Positions 26,389 through 35,956 of a stretch of DNA of 64,000 nucleotides are shown piece by piece. The position numbers and the translations under genes are program-made. The notes under the pieces are model-generated. The model had not been told where the DNA came from, did not search any database, and was given only the letters and a program-made list of their open reading frames with translations. Each line of letters starts with the position of its first letter. Within the stretch, counting starts at the first letter, position 1. The DNA lies in assembly GCA_903833275.1 (NCBI GenBank), contig CAILEP010000021.1:1-64000 (forward strand), in the 5' to 3' direction. Origin of the DNA: an uncultured Bdellovibrionales bacterium. GTDB taxonomy: Bacteria; Bdellovibrionota; Bdellovibrionia; Bdellovibrionales; UBA1609.

Positions 26389-28350
26389 GTGAAGCGCGCA
26401 TTTTTTATTTCAACCTTTTTCTTATTTTCGATTTCAGCCGCCAGGGCCGACGTTGCCCAATGCCCCGAATGGGTCGAAAACCCGCTCACCACGCGCGCCG
26501 GCGCCACGGTTGCAACGGTTGCAGATCAGCGGGTCAGCGCCTGCAAAAGATTGGCGGCCTCACCCCGATGCAAAGAGGCTTACGGCCGAATCGAAGCCGG
26601 CGGGCACGATTCAGAAGAGTATAAGAGAACGTGCTCCAGCGCCGAACTGAAATCTAATGATGAAAATTTCTTTCTATCAGGGCAAAAAATCTACGGGTGC
26701 GCGATCGGGGTTGGCGATGCCGTGATTGGCGATTTTGCGCGCTCGCTCGGCGAAGGCGCGGCAAAGATTGTGACCGATTTTCAAATCGACAGTTATTGCA
26801 ATAAGCACCTCGACTACAAAAAGATGCTTTATCTTTCACACAACGCCACTATGCCACCCGACCTGCAGGTTAAAATCCCGCCCGATAATATACTGAACGC
26901 TTACAGCTGCTCTGACTTGCGTGGCAATATTTACGAAGAGAATCGCTACCTCTGGGTGAAAAAACAGCGAACCGCCCCGGCAAAGCCCTCAACTTCGAGT
27001 GACGGCCTTGGCCTGGTCACTCTCTCGAAACGAAAACTGAAAGAGCTCGGCATCGATGTTGAATGCTACAACCCGAAGAAAGCCGTCGAACTGATTTGCA
27101 GCACCACGAGCTATGTCGCAATGGCGGCCGCCATACCCATTTCGGCCGTTTACAAACTCAAAACGGCGGCTGGGCTTGCCTCAGAACTTTCTAAAGCGGC
27201 CGAAATCACTCGAGTTGGCGAAGCCGAAAGTGCCGCTGTCGAAACCGCAAAAACCGCAGCTAACGTTTCGAAAAGCCAAGCCGCCCCGAACGCCTCTGTT
27301 CGAAGCGCCATCGCCGATTGGTCGAAAAAATTCTTTACGCCGGTCGAAGTCCCCAAAGAAGTTAGAGTTGAATCTGTCATAAAAAAGACAGAGGCCGATT
27401 TAGATTATCTCGACAGACTGGGCGTCGAGGGCCACGTAACCAAAGACCCAACTTACCTACGCACCAACGTTGAAACCTTCAAAAAAACAAAGCTCACCAC
27501 CAAAGCTGGCGAAGCTAAAAATTATGGAGTGGTCTTTGAAGTGGATCGCTTGCCACCGGCCGGGTCAGCCACCGGCCCGGGCGCAAATGCATTTCGCCAC
27601 CCGCTCATGGCGGAATATAAAAAAAAGCTAGAAGCCATGGGCTACCGACTCGTGGTCGACACCTCGATAGACTATACCGGCGCCGGGGCTTACCATTGGA
27701 GCCACAATCATGTGATCGCCCTAAGGCCCAATTCGAGCTGGCAAACATTCTTGCACGAATTTCAGCACGCCGAGTTTGCCCACTACCTTGAACGCAACTT
27801 CTATTCTATGCAAATTAACGTCATGGATTTAGGCAAACCGCTTGCGACCGTGCTAAAACCCGAAACCCTGCAGGCTCTCGGCACCGAGCGCGTGCAGCGA
27901 CTTGAAACCTTAATAAAGAAAGGCCTTCCAGAACTCGCGGTGAACGAAACTTTATCTGTTGACGCCGAGTTAAAAGTTATGGGGTTTCGGCGCTATGTGC
28001 CGATATTGGGTTCGGGTACAGAGAAGTACGCGCTCCGACACCAAATTAACGAATTAACCGATGTGGCCGCTCGCCGAGCGCTTCAGCCGATCGAAGCTAA
28101 AACGATGAACGAGGCCAAATTGCGCTACGCAAAGCTGATTGCTTACGACTCAGCCGGGGTCGCTGTGGGCTTTGTTGGCGCCTCAGTTGGCGAATATGCC
28201 GCAATTAGAGCCGTTCTAAACGATGCGCGCGCGCCAGATTTAACAGGCAGTCATGATCCAAATTCTTATGCGCAGATTATATATAATGAAAAGGGCGACA
28301 CCTTGGCCCAGAAACCCGACGGCACCTGGGTGACGTTGTCTCGCAAATAA
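26389..28350 (+). CDS. Large secreted protein with HExxH zinc-protease motif
   Basis: The GTG start opens a signal peptide (MKRAFFISTFFLFSISAARA). The mature protein of about 630 residues has a Cys-containing N-terminal part (21-240), an Ala-rich helical stretch (about 242-300) and a C-terminal domain with FLHEFQHAEFAHYLE, an HExxH motif at 456-460. The motif is preceded by a strand (HNHVIALRP), as in zincins. A third ligand is not certain; Glu520 or Glu527 are candidates. I do not recognise the family. It could be a cell-wall or prey/host-directed protease. Confidence 0.72.
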   Translation: MKRAFFISTFFLFSISAARADVAQCPEWVENPLTTRAGATVATVADQRVSACKRLAASPRCKEAYGRIEAGGHDSEEYKRTCSSAELKSNDENFFLSGQKIYGCAIGVGDAVIGDFARSLGEGAAKIVTDFQIDSYCNKHLDYKKMLYLSHNATMPPDLQVKIPPDNILNAYSCSDLRGNIYEENRYLWVKKQRTAPAKPSTSSDGLGLVTLSKRKLKELGIDVECYNPKKAVELICSTTSYVAMAAAIPISAVYKLKTAAGLASELSKAAEITRVGEAESAAVETAKTAANVSKSQAAPNASVRSAIADWSKKFFTPVEVPKEVRVESVIKKTEADLDYLDRLGVEGHVTKDPTYLRTNVETFKKTKLTTKAGEAKNYGVVFEVDRLPPAGSATGPGANAFRHPLMAEYKKKLEAMGYRLVVDTSIDYTGAGAYHWSHNHVIALRPNSSWQTFLHEFQHAEFAHYLERNFYSMQINVMDLGKPLATVLKPETLQALGTERVQRLETLIKKGLPELAVNETLSVDAELKVMGFRRYVPILGSGTEKYALRHQINELTDVAARRALQPIEAKTMNEAKLRYAKLIAYDSAGVAVGFVGASVGEYAAIRAVLNDARAPDLTGSHDPNSYAQIIYNEKGDTLAQKPDGTWVTLSRK

Positions 28351-28361
28351 CTATTTGCCGG

Positions 28362-28676
28362 TTACTCTTTTACTACGACGTCTTTCAACTCACCCGATTG
28401 GTACATTTCGAGCATAATGTCGCTGCCGCCGATTAACTCTTTATTTACATAAAGTTGTGGGATTGTCGGCCAATTGCCGTATTCTTTAATGCCCTGACGA
28501 ATATCTTCGTCATCGAGCACATCAACCGATTCAAATTGAACACCAAGCTCGCGCAAGATAGCCACGGCGCGGGCCGAGAACCCACACTGCGGAAAGCTCG
28601 GGTTGCCTTTCATAAAAAGCACGATCTTATTACCCGACAAAACTTTTTCGATGCGCTCTTTAACAGTTGGCTCCAT
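28362..28676 (-). CDS. grxD: Monothiol glutaredoxin, Grx4 family
   Basis: 104 residues with the CGFS active site in FPQCGFSARAV and the glutathione-binding blocks WPTIPQLYVN and GGSDI. Grx4 proteins carry a shared [2Fe-2S] cluster and work with BolA proteins in iron-sulfur trafficking and iron sensing. GAGG precedes the ATG. It follows a bolA gene at 11 bp, the classical functional pair. Confidence 0.95.
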   Translation of the reverse strand: MEPTVKERIEKVLSGNKIVLFMKGNPSFPQCGFSARAVAILRELGVQFESVDVLDDEDIRQGIKEYGNWPTIPQLYVNKELIGGSDIMLEMYQSGELKDVVVKE

Positions 28677-28687
28677 ATATAAGACCT

Positions 28688-28915
28688 CTATTTAATGAAT
28701 GTTTTAATTTCTAGGGCGTGCAATTCGCCGCTTTTAAATTCAATATCAAATAAACTCAAAACCGAACGATGCCGCTGAATTGGCAACTGCCCCTTAAATT
28801 GAGGGGCCATTACGCGCACCTCAAAGTGGTCGGCGGTGCCTGTCGTGTCGATCACAGCGACGTCGCAACCGACAAAGGCCGCACGAATTCTCTCTTCTAT
28901 TGTTTCTGGCTTCAT
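28688..28915 (-). CDS. bolA: BolA family protein
   Basis: 75 residues with the BolA fold: DHFEVRVMAPQFKGQLPIQRHRSVLSLF and the C-terminal ELHALEIKTF. The conserved cluster-ligand His is in LHALEIKT, and the RHR motif is intact. It is the upstream partner of the CGFS glutaredoxin. Its short length resembles the YrbA/IbaG-like subgroup. Confidence 0.92.
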   Translation of the reverse strand: MKPETIEERIRAAFVGCDVAVIDTTGTADHFEVRVMAPQFKGQLPIQRHRSVLSLFDIEFKSGELHALEIKTFIK

Positions 28916-28993
28916 AAGCCCTGCCTTTTAGCTAATCACAGCAAAAGTAAAAACCCTTTTCTTTTTGACGTAATGTGTTATAACGGTTTTTCT

Positions 28994-29287
28994 ATGGATT
29001 TGAACTGTTTTATCCCAGCCGATAACGAACACGTTGGCCGTGAAAAGGCCAAGGCCCGCGAGCTTCGCGCCTCGCAGTGGTGGCGCAATCAGTTAGGTTC
29101 CGGCGTATGCCACTACTGCTCTCAAAAATTCGCAAAACAAGATCTAACGATGGACCACGTCATACCCGTAATTCGTGGCGGTAAAAGTACGAAGTCAAAC
29201 GTGGTGGTGAGTTGCAAGAAATGTAACTCAGAAAAAAAATATCTGACGCCCTATGAAATGGCAGCCCAGAAGCTCGTTGAGGGCTAA
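28994..29287 (+). CDS. HNH endonuclease family protein
   Basis: 97 residues from ATG 28994. Two zinc-binding pairs (CHYCSQKF and SCKKCNSEKKYL) flank the HNH core TMDHVIPVIRGGKSTKSNVVV. Small stand-alone HNH proteins of this type are widespread, with mostly unknown targets. There is no obvious ribosome binding site, and an alternative ATG lies at 28973. It is divergent from bolA and upstream of the topoisomerase VI genes. Confidence 0.85.
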   Translation: MDLNCFIPADNEHVGREKAKARELRASQWWRNQLGSGVCHYCSQKFAKQDLTMDHVIPVIRGGKSTKSNVVVSCKKCNSEKKYLTPYEMAAQKLVEG

Positions 29288-29364
29288 AAAATATTGAACC
29301 TTGAAATTTTTTAAGTTGTAGGTGAATGTTGAAGGGCTAAGAAAAAACATTCAAGAGGACGCTC

Positions 29365-31143
29365 GTGGCCAAATCAACACAAAAAATTACGCAGCATAGT
29401 ACTGCCGAATATTTTGCAAAGAATCTTCAGCAGGTTGGTTTTTCGTCGCCGGTAAAGGCTGTGCTTACGACTTTAAAAGAAGCGGTCGACAACTCGCTCG
29501 ACGCCTGCGAAGAAGCCGAAATATTACCAGAACTCGAAATTATCGTTAAACGCGCCGGCAACGGAGCATCGAAAAATAGCGAACTTGTCGAAATTATCGT
29601 CGATGACAATGGGCCCGGGATTGAAGGCGACGATCTACCCAAAGTTTTTGGTGAGTATCTTTCATCTTCAAAATTCGGTCGCGGCCGCTGTTCGCGCGGC
29701 CAACAAGGTATAGGTATCTCGGCCGCCACCACTTGGGCGCAGCTGACAAATGCTGCCGGCGTAAAAGTAACGAGCAAAACCTCTGGAATGCGCAAAGCCG
29801 TGCGCTGCCAAATTGATGTAGATATTAAGGCCAACAAAGGCCTCGCAAAAAGCAAAGAGACCATCGAATGGGATCGCCCTCATGGCACCCGCGTCGAATT
29901 TAAAATTGACGGTCGAGTACAACTCAATGGCGACGGCGGAATCATTACCTATTTAGAAGGTACGACCCTTGTTAACCCGCACCTAACCCTAAGATATAAA
30001 TTGCTCGACCAACCTGAAGTTGAAGTCAAACGCGTGACTGATACTGTGCCTGAGATCCCGCCGCCAACGCTGCCACACCCGCATACGTTGAAGCTGGGCG
30101 AATTTATGACCCACGCTCACCTTTACGGCAAAGTTTCGTTGGATAACTTTCTACGCAAAGGCTTTTCGCGCGTTAGCGATGAAGCGATCAAAGGCTTTAT
30201 TGGCCAAAAAATGCCGAAAGCCTTTTTAAAAGAGTCGATCAATTCTTTTTCTGAAGAGCAGTTTAAGACCGTGTTTCAAGCGATTCAGGGCACCGAGCTG
30301 GTGAACCCATCGACTCGTTCTGTAATGACGATCGGCGAAGAAAGTTTATCAAAAAGTATTCAGCGTCTTGGCCAAATTGATTTCTTTTCAGTCGTGGCTC
30401 GTAAGCCGCGCATTTGCGACTACAAGCCGGTAGCGGTTGAAGTGGCTATTGCGCGTTTTGTAAATAAAGTAAACCTCAGCGAAGAAAATGAACCCGTACA
30501 ATTGCTTCGTTTCGCCAATCGCGTGCCGCTGCAATTTGATAAAGCCGCCTGCGCGATCACCAATGCTGTTGAATCTGTGAACTGGCGCTCTTACGGGCTC
30601 GCGCAATCAAAAGACAGTTTGCCCATGGGCCCCTATGTTTTTGCGGTGAGCGTGGTCTCGCCCTTTATTAAGTTTAAGAATGCCTCGAAAGAAACGATTG
30701 ATGCTTCAGAAGACCTGGTCGAAGAAATTCGCCGTGCTCTTATGCAAGCCGGCCAGAAACTTTCTCGCCACATTAAACGTGAATTTCGTGCCGCCGACCT
30801 CGAAAGAAAGCTTCAGCACATTGAAAAATTTGGCCCCATTCTCGTTCAATGCTTGGGTAAAATTGTGAGCGCCCCCCCTGCTCGGTTAAAAAGAGCCGAA
30901 GAGGGCCTTGCAAAACTTCTGGGCCGAGACGGACGCGATGCTGAGAAAGAGCTCGCCGAAGCTGAAACCCAACTTAAAAAAGTAAAAGAACGCCAAAAAG
31001 GCGGTAATTCAGGCGACGGTGGCGAATCCGCTGCTGAAGTTTCAGACGACAACGTCGAAGCAGATGAACAACTCGAGATGGCTGAGCTACGCGCTTCGGC
31101 ATCTGATGAGGATTCATCTTCGGGCGCACGCAAAAAAAAATAA
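29365..31143 (+). CDS. top6B: DNA topoisomerase VI subunit B
   Basis: A 592-residue GHKL ATPase subunit of the type IIB topoisomerase, which clamps DNA and drives ATP-dependent strand passage. The Bergerat fold shows LKEAVDNSLDACEEA, DDNGPGIEGDDLPKVFGEYL, KFGRGRCSRGQQGIGISAA and WDRPHGTRVEF; the H2TH and transducer regions follow. The tail (about 530-592) is a charged low-complexity extension. GTG start with AGAGG. It is 19 bp ahead of the A subunit. Confidence 0.94.
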   Translation: MAKSTQKITQHSTAEYFAKNLQQVGFSSPVKAVLTTLKEAVDNSLDACEEAEILPELEIIVKRAGNGASKNSELVEIIVDDNGPGIEGDDLPKVFGEYLSSSKFGRGRCSRGQQGIGISAATTWAQLTNAAGVKVTSKTSGMRKAVRCQIDVDIKANKGLAKSKETIEWDRPHGTRVEFKIDGRVQLNGDGGIITYLEGTTLVNPHLTLRYKLLDQPEVEVKRVTDTVPEIPPPTLPHPHTLKLGEFMTHAHLYGKVSLDNFLRKGFSRVSDEAIKGFIGQKMPKAFLKESINSFSEEQFKTVFQAIQGTELVNPSTRSVMTIGEESLSKSIQRLGQIDFFSVVARKPRICDYKPVAVEVAIARFVNKVNLSEENEPVQLLRFANRVPLQFDKAACAITNAVESVNWRSYGLAQSKDSLPMGPYVFAVSVVSPFIKFKNASKETIDASEDLVEEIRRALMQAGQKLSRHIKREFRAADLERKLQHIEKFGPILVQCLGKIVSAPPARLKRAEEGLAKLLGRDGRDAEKELAEAETQLKKVKERQKGGNSGDGGESAAEVSDDNVEADEQLEMAELRASASDEDSSSGARKKK

Positions 31144-31162
31144 ACCTACATAAAAGGTGAAT

Positions 31163-32326
31163 ATGGCCAATCCAGAAACGCTGCGAAAGTCAGACAAAGA
31201 TATTCCGAAAATGGCAGAGAAGATTTGCAACGAGATGCTCAAAGATCTTGAGCATGCAAAGCGCCCAATTCTCGAAGCCGTAAAATGTTCGCTCGATAAT
31301 AGCATTTATGACCACAAGGTCGGCTACCTGACCCCGGGTAAAAAGATGGTTGCCACCGAGCTCAACGTTTCGTCTGTGCAGAAGATGGCCCGAACGGTGT
31401 TTTTTCTCGAAATTCTTCTCAATAATATCAAAACCGGCGCGGTCAACACGAAGCGTGAGCTTTATTATATCGCCAAAGGTTTCGTAAAATCTGACCCACA
31501 CTACCGACCGCTTGATTTTGACGATCAAGATGAAAGCGACTCGATCATCCAGTTTATTTGCGACATGCTCACGGTTTATCGCGAAGAGATGAATTGCTTC
31601 GCCAACGATCGCGGCGGTCAAACCTACTCGAAGCAATTGATCGTAACCGAGCATCTAACAGATGGTACCAAAGCTGAGGTCGACCTTGGCTCTCTCGGTA
31701 CGACGCCTTTTCAACCTAAAAACAAACCGCAGAACTTTAAGCTTAAAACCCGCGGTAAAGTTGATTTTTGTTTGGTGATCGAGTCAGAAGGTACGGCGAA
31801 CACTCTTGTATCGAATGGGTTCACAAAGCGACACAAATGCATCATGGTCGGTGCGCAGGGTGTGCCCAGTAACGGCGTGCGTGGCTGGGTTAACATGATT
31901 CAAAATCAACTTAAAGTGCCGGTGTATTTCTACGGCGATCTCGATGCGTACACGCTTCAAAACATCTATCGAACGCTAAAGGCCGGCTCGGCGGCGTCAT
32001 TGATTCGAAATCAAGATTTCTCGGCCCCTCATGTACACTTTCTCGGGGTTTTGCCAGAAGACGTTAAAAAGTACGATCTCCATTGCTATCCGGTTAATGA
32101 GAAAAACATCGCCGACGCCCGTTCGCTTAAAAAGGCCCGCGATACTCTGCAAAACGACCCTTTCTTTCAAGACAAAAAGAATCGAAAACTATCAGATATC
32201 CTGCACTGGCTCTTGAAGAATAAAGTTCGTTGCGAGCAGCAGTCGATCTTCTCGGTTGACCCGAAAGACCCGACGACACCAGAGCGAATTATTATTGAGA
32301 AGATTAAAAACGGGTCTTACGTTTAA
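31163..32326 (+). CDS. top6A: DNA topoisomerase VI subunit A (Spo11-like)
   Basis: The ATG at 31163 follows AAAAGG and gives 387 residues. The winged-helix catalytic Tyr is in KRELYYIAK (Tyr101 or Tyr102), and the Toprim metal site is in LVIESEGTAN and YFYGDLDAYTLQ, with Asp-x-Asp retained. With subunit B it makes two-strand breaks with 5' tyrosyl links. Topoisomerase VI is mainly archaeal and plant; bacterial copies are patchy. Confidence 0.94.
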   Translation: MANPETLRKSDKDIPKMAEKICNEMLKDLEHAKRPILEAVKCSLDNSIYDHKVGYLTPGKKMVATELNVSSVQKMARTVFFLEILLNNIKTGAVNTKRELYYIAKGFVKSDPHYRPLDFDDQDESDSIIQFICDMLTVYREEMNCFANDRGGQTYSKQLIVTEHLTDGTKAEVDLGSLGTTPFQPKNKPQNFKLKTRGKVDFCLVIESEGTANTLVSNGFTKRHKCIMVGAQGVPSNGVRGWVNMIQNQLKVPVYFYGDLDAYTLQNIYRTLKAGSAASLIRNQDFSAPHVHFLGVLPEDVKKYDLHCYPVNEKNIADARSLKKARDTLQNDPFFQDKKNRKLSDILHWLLKNKVRCEQQSIFSVDPKDPTTPERIIIEKIKNGSYV

Positions 32327-32372
32327 TAAAGACATTTAATAGAGACGCTTAAGACCGCGTGCCGTTGAAGGC

Positions 32373-32410
32373 AAAAAAAAAGGCCCGAACCAATCCTAGG
32401 TAGCGGGCCT
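32373..32410 (-). terminator. Rho-independent terminator (minus strand)
   Basis: On the minus strand AGGCCCG (from 32410) pairs with CGGGCCT around a 16-base loop and is followed directly by eight or nine T residues (complement of the A-run 32373-32381). It should end transcripts of the outer-membrane protein gene at 32628-33218. It does not have a T-run for the plus strand. Confidence 0.7.
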
Positions 32411-32627
32411 AATGAAACAATTAGAAACGTAAATTAAAGACTCGTAAAGAAGTTTCGCAAAAGAAATCAGATTTCTCTTGTTCAAGATTCTTGTTTTATA
32501 TCTTGTTTAGATAATGGCGAGTGATTTCAAGCAAATAAAAATTTGGCGTTGCGCGAAGAGATTCGAAGGTCGCTGCGTGTAGGCCCCTGTCGGGGCCCAC
32601 TTCACTAGATGCGGTTAACCGCAAATT
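32411..32627. other. Gene-free stretch, possibly a long 3' UTR or small RNA
   Basis: No ORF is convincing. GGCCCC (32582-32587) and GGGGCC (32592-32597) form a tight hairpin with a 4-base loop, and the minus-strand terminator lies at the far end. The stretch would be a 220-base 3' UTR of the outer-membrane protein message, or could carry a small RNA. Confidence 0.35.
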
Positions 32628-33218
32628 TTAGGGCAGCGGCAAACTGATGTTAACGCAAACCGAAGTGTTCTTAAGGTCGCCGCCAGAAATAGCATTGCCC
32701 GAATATTTATTGTAATCGCGGCCGATCGCCTCAACGTTGATAACGACAAACGGCAAACCGGTGAATCCGACCCCGGCGCGATAGCCCGAGCCAGAGAAAT
32801 CGCCAACATAGGTGTCGACGGTCGCTGACGAACTGACGAAGTAAGTCGCGTAAACGCGAAGTAGCATTGGGAAGTTAAAACCAACGAACACTCCGCCATC
32901 TGTCGACTTCTGACTTAGGCTTGAACCACTCGACGGCTTCTCGCTTAAACCGGCATAGCTATATTCGCCGCCCACCATAAAGCCTAAAAACTTGAAACCG
33001 AGCCGACCACCGAAATTGCTGCCCGTTATAGTGCCACTTGTGGGCGGAGTGGTGCTTGAGCTCATTGCGGTTGAAGCGCCGTCGAATTTGAACGTGCCCC
33101 CCTCATAACCGACCCATGGTTCGATAAAAATGTCAGCGCTTGCCACAATCGAGAAAAATAAGACCGACGATACGAAGAAAGATAAGACCAAAAATAGCCG
33201 CGACATCATATGTTTCAT
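32628..33218 (-). CDS. Outer-membrane beta-barrel protein, small
   Basis: The ATG at 33218 follows AGGGGGC. A signal peptide (about 1-28, LFFSIVASA) is followed by alternating amphipathic strands rich in Gly and aromatics (GFKFLGFMVGGEYSYAGL, GVFVGFNFPMLLRVYATYF). It ends in a strand, VCVNISLPLP. This is the pattern of an eight-stranded OmpA/OmpW-type barrel. Ligand or partner is unknown. A rho-independent terminator lies 220 bp downstream. Confidence 0.75.
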   Translation of the reverse strand: MKHMMSRLFLVLSFFVSSVLFFSIVASADIFIEPWVGYEGGTFKFDGASTAMSSSTTPPTSGTITGSNFGGRLGFKFLGFMVGGEYSYAGLSEKPSSGSSLSQKSTDGGVFVGFNFPMLLRVYATYFVSSSATVDTYVGDFSGSGYRAGVGFTGLPFVVINVEAIGRDYNKYSGNAISGGDLKNTSVCVNISLPLP

Positions 33219-33404
33219 TAAAGCCCCCTGGGTTTGCATTCCAAAATCAGTTTACCCCACGTAGAGGTTTGCGACCAACAATGCTGGGTCGATGCGGCGC
33301 ACATTCTGGATGGGCGTCTAGGTACGGGGCGCGACCCTATACAGGCTTAAACTTGGGGTGTAGGCTAGTCGAGTTAATATTATCTATTTTGAAAGGTGCG
33401 TCAC

Positions 33405-35867
33405 ATGGCTAAAAAGAAAAGACCTGCAAAGAAAACAACAAGAAAAACAAAAACAAAGTCGGCAAAGAAAAAGGCCGCGAAAAAGTCGATTAAAAAAATC
33501 AGCGCAAAAAAAATCAACACTAAGAAAATCAGTGCTAAAAAATTAGTTAAGGTCAGCGCACAAAGCCCGGCGAAAGCGAACCCGGCCGGCAAGGGTCATA
33601 ACAGTTCGGCCATTGAGACCACTCCGGCTTTAGTTTCTAAAGTGTATGCCACAACTCGCGAGCGCCTCAAAATTATTCGTGAGCGCCTCAAGCGACCACT
33701 GACGCTTACTGAGAAAGTACTTTTTGGTCACCTTGAAGACCCCAAAGGCCAAGACCTCGCGCGCGGCAAAAGCTTTTTGCTTTTGAACCCCGATCGCGTG
33801 GCCATGCAAGATGCGACGGCGCAGATGGCGCTTTTGCAATTTATGTTAGCCGGTCGCGATGAAGCTGCCGTGCCCTCGACCGTGCATTGCGATCACTTAA
33901 TTCGGGCTCATGACGGCATGACCGAAGATATGAAAACCGCTATGGCTGAGAACAATGAAGTTTATGATTTTCTAGAAAGCGTTTCGAGCCGCTACAACCT
34001 CGGCTTTTGGCGCCCTGGCGCCGGCATTATTCATCAAGTTATTTTAGAGAATTACGCTTTTCCGGGCGGGTTGATGATCGGTACGGACTCGCATACTCCA
34101 AATGCCGGTGGCCTTGGCATGATCGCTTGCGGAGTCGGCGGCGCCGATGCCTCTGACGTAATGGCGGGCCTTGCTTGGGAAGTCAAAAACCCCAATATCG
34201 TCGGCGTTCACCTAAAAGGCCAACTCAAGGGTTGGACCTCGGCAAAAGACGTCATTCTTAAATTGCTTGGCATCATGACGGTTAAGGGCGGCACCAACAA
34301 AATCGTCGAATATTTTGGCGATGGTTGCGACTCGATCAGTTGTACTGGCAAAGGCACGATCACCAATATGGGCGCTGAGCTCGGTGCGACGTGCTCGCTA
34401 TTTCCGTACGACAAGCGAATGAAAGATTACCTCAAAATCACCAATCGTTCGAATCTCGCCGAACTCGCTGACCGCAATCGCGAACTGTTGATGGCCGATG
34501 AAGAAGTCTGGGCCAACCCACACAAATACTATGATGAAGTTATTGAAATTGATCTCTCGACGCTCGAACCGCATATTGTGGGGCCCCATTCGCCCGATAT
34601 CGCGCGCCCGCTTTCTCAAGTGCGAAAAGCCGCGCAAGAAAATAAGTGGCCAGTGAAACTTTCGGCGGCTCTCATTGGCTCGTGCACCAATTCTTCATAC
34701 GAAGACATTGGCCGCGCCACAAACGTTGCAAACCAAGCGCTTAAAGAAGGCATCAAAATGCCGCAGCAATTTTTGGTGTCACCGGGCTCGGCCCAAATTA
34801 AACGCACGATCGAGCGCGACGGGCAGATGAAGACTCTCGACGCCGTTGGCGCAACTGTTTTGGCGAATGCCTGCGGCCCCTGCATCGGTCAATGGCAGCG
34901 CAAAGACATGAAGAAAGGTGAAGTGAATACCATCGTTAATAGTTTTAATCGAAATTTTCGCGGCCGTAACGATGACAACCCCGAGACCCTTTCGTTTATT
35001 GCAAGCCCAGAGATCACCATGGCCCTCGGCCTCGCCGGCCGCCTCGACTTCAACCCTGCGACGGATACCCTTGATACTCCGTCAGGTAAGAAAATAAAGT
35101 TGGTTGCGCCCGTAGCGCCCGAGCTTCCAGAAAAAGGTTATGTCAGCGACCCTGAGGGTTATCTGGCACCAAAAGGTTCAGTCGCGAAGGTTAAAGTTGA
35201 CCCGAAATCGAAGCGCCTGCAAATTCTTGACCCTTTTGCGAAGTGGAATGGCGAAGACATTAAAAATGCCGTCATTCTTTGCAAAGCCAAGGGTAAGTGC
35301 ACGACAGATCACATTAGCCCCGCTGGCAAGTGGCTCACCTACCGCGGCCACCTTGATAATATTTCTGATAATATGCTTCTGGGCGCGACCAATGCGTTCA
35401 CCAGCGCTATTGGTAAAGGCACCAATGTTTTGAATAATCAGGGTGAACAAGAATTTGCTAAAATTGCCCGTGATTATAAAGCCAAGAAGCAGCCTTGGGT
35501 CATTATTGGCGACGAAAATTACGGCGAAGGCTCTAGCCGCGAGCACGCTGCGATGTCGCCGAGATTTCTCGGCAGTGTTGCCGTTATCGCGAAAAGCTTT
35601 GCCCGAATTCACGAAACCAATTTGAAAAAACAAGGCATGTTGGCTTTGACGTTCGCCTTCCCGGCTGATTACGACAAAGTTCAAGCCGATGACCGCGTGA
35701 CCGTCGAAGGGTTAAAAAACTTTGCCCCCGGCAAGTCGTTGACCCTTGTATTGAAGCACGCCGATGGTTCTGAGAATCGTTTGCAGCTCAATCACACTTT
35801 CAACGCAGAACAGATCAAATGGTTTAAAGCCGGTTCGGCGCTGAATTTGTTGCGCAGCAAAAAGTAA
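33405..35867 (+). CDS. acn: Aconitate hydratase with a histone-H1-like N-terminal tail
   Basis: 820 residues from ATG 33405 (AAAGG at 33392-33396). The mitochondrial-type aconitase body shows [17 protein letters not shown], the cluster cysteines in [11 protein letters not shown] and [25 protein letters not shown] and [13 protein letters not shown]. The first 50 or so residues are an added Lys/Ala-rich tail with repeats such as KKISAKK and KKINTKK, like histone H1 or bacterial Hc1-type tails. The enzyme isomerises citrate to isocitrate; the tail may bind nucleic acid or polyanions. It stands alone, ended by a bidirectional terminator. Confidence 0.95.
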   Translation: MAKKKRPAKKTTRKTKTKSAKKKAAKKSIKKISAKKINTKKISAKKLVKVSAQSPAKANPAGKGHNSSAIETTPALVSKVYATTRERLKIIRERLKRPLTLTEKVLFGHLEDPKGQDLARGKSFLLLNPDRVAMQDATAQMALLQFMLAGRDEAAVPSTVHCDHLIRAHDGMTEDMKTAMAENNEVYDFLESVSSRYNLGFWRPGAGIIHQVILENYAFPGGLMIGTDSHTPNAGGLGMIACGVGGADASDVMAGLAWEVKNPNIVGVHLKGQLKGWTSAKDVILKLLGIMTVKGGTNKIVEYFGDGCDSISCTGKGTITNMGAELGATCSLFPYDKRMKDYLKITNRSNLAELADRNRELLMADEEVWANPHKYYDEVIEIDLSTLEPHIVGPHSPDIARPLSQVRKAAQENKWPVKLSAALIGSCTNSSYEDIGRATNVANQALKEGIKMPQQFLVSPGSAQIKRTIERDGQMKTLDAVGATVLANACGPCIGQWQRKDMKKGEVNTIVNSFNRNFRGRNDDNPETLSFIASPEITMALGLAGRLDFNPATDTLDTPSGKKIKLVAPVAPELPEKGYVSDPEGYLAPKGSVAKVKVDPKSKRLQILDPFAKWNGEDIKNAVILCKAKGKCTTDHISPAGKWLTYRGHLDNISDNMLLGATNAFTSAIGKGTNVLNNQGEQEFAKIARDYKAKKQPWVIIGDENYGEGSSREHAAMSPRFLGSVAVIAKSFARIHETNLKKQGMLALTFAFPADYDKVQADDRVTVEGLKNFAPGKSLTLVLKHADGSENRLQLNHTFNAEQIKWFKAGSALNLLRSKK

Positions 35868-35902
35868 TTGCGCTAAAAACTGTTTCAAAATCATAAACGA
35901 CG

Positions 35903-35934
35903 AAAAAAAGGCCACTCGAAAGAGCGGCCTTTTT
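35903..35934. terminator. Bidirectional rho-independent terminator
   Basis: A-run, GGCC-A-CTC, GAAA loop, GAG-C-GGCC, then TTTTT. The stem tolerates one mismatch and the flanking A and T runs serve both strands. It separates the convergent aconitase gene and the secreted protein gene at 35957-36445. Confidence 0.85.
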
Positions 35935-35956
35935 CATTTTTAAATCCCAACAAAAG

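Noticed and set aside
28769-28993. N-terminal extension of the HNH protein
   Set aside because: It lies opposite bolA, whose protein is clearly conserved; the HNH domain starts after 28994.
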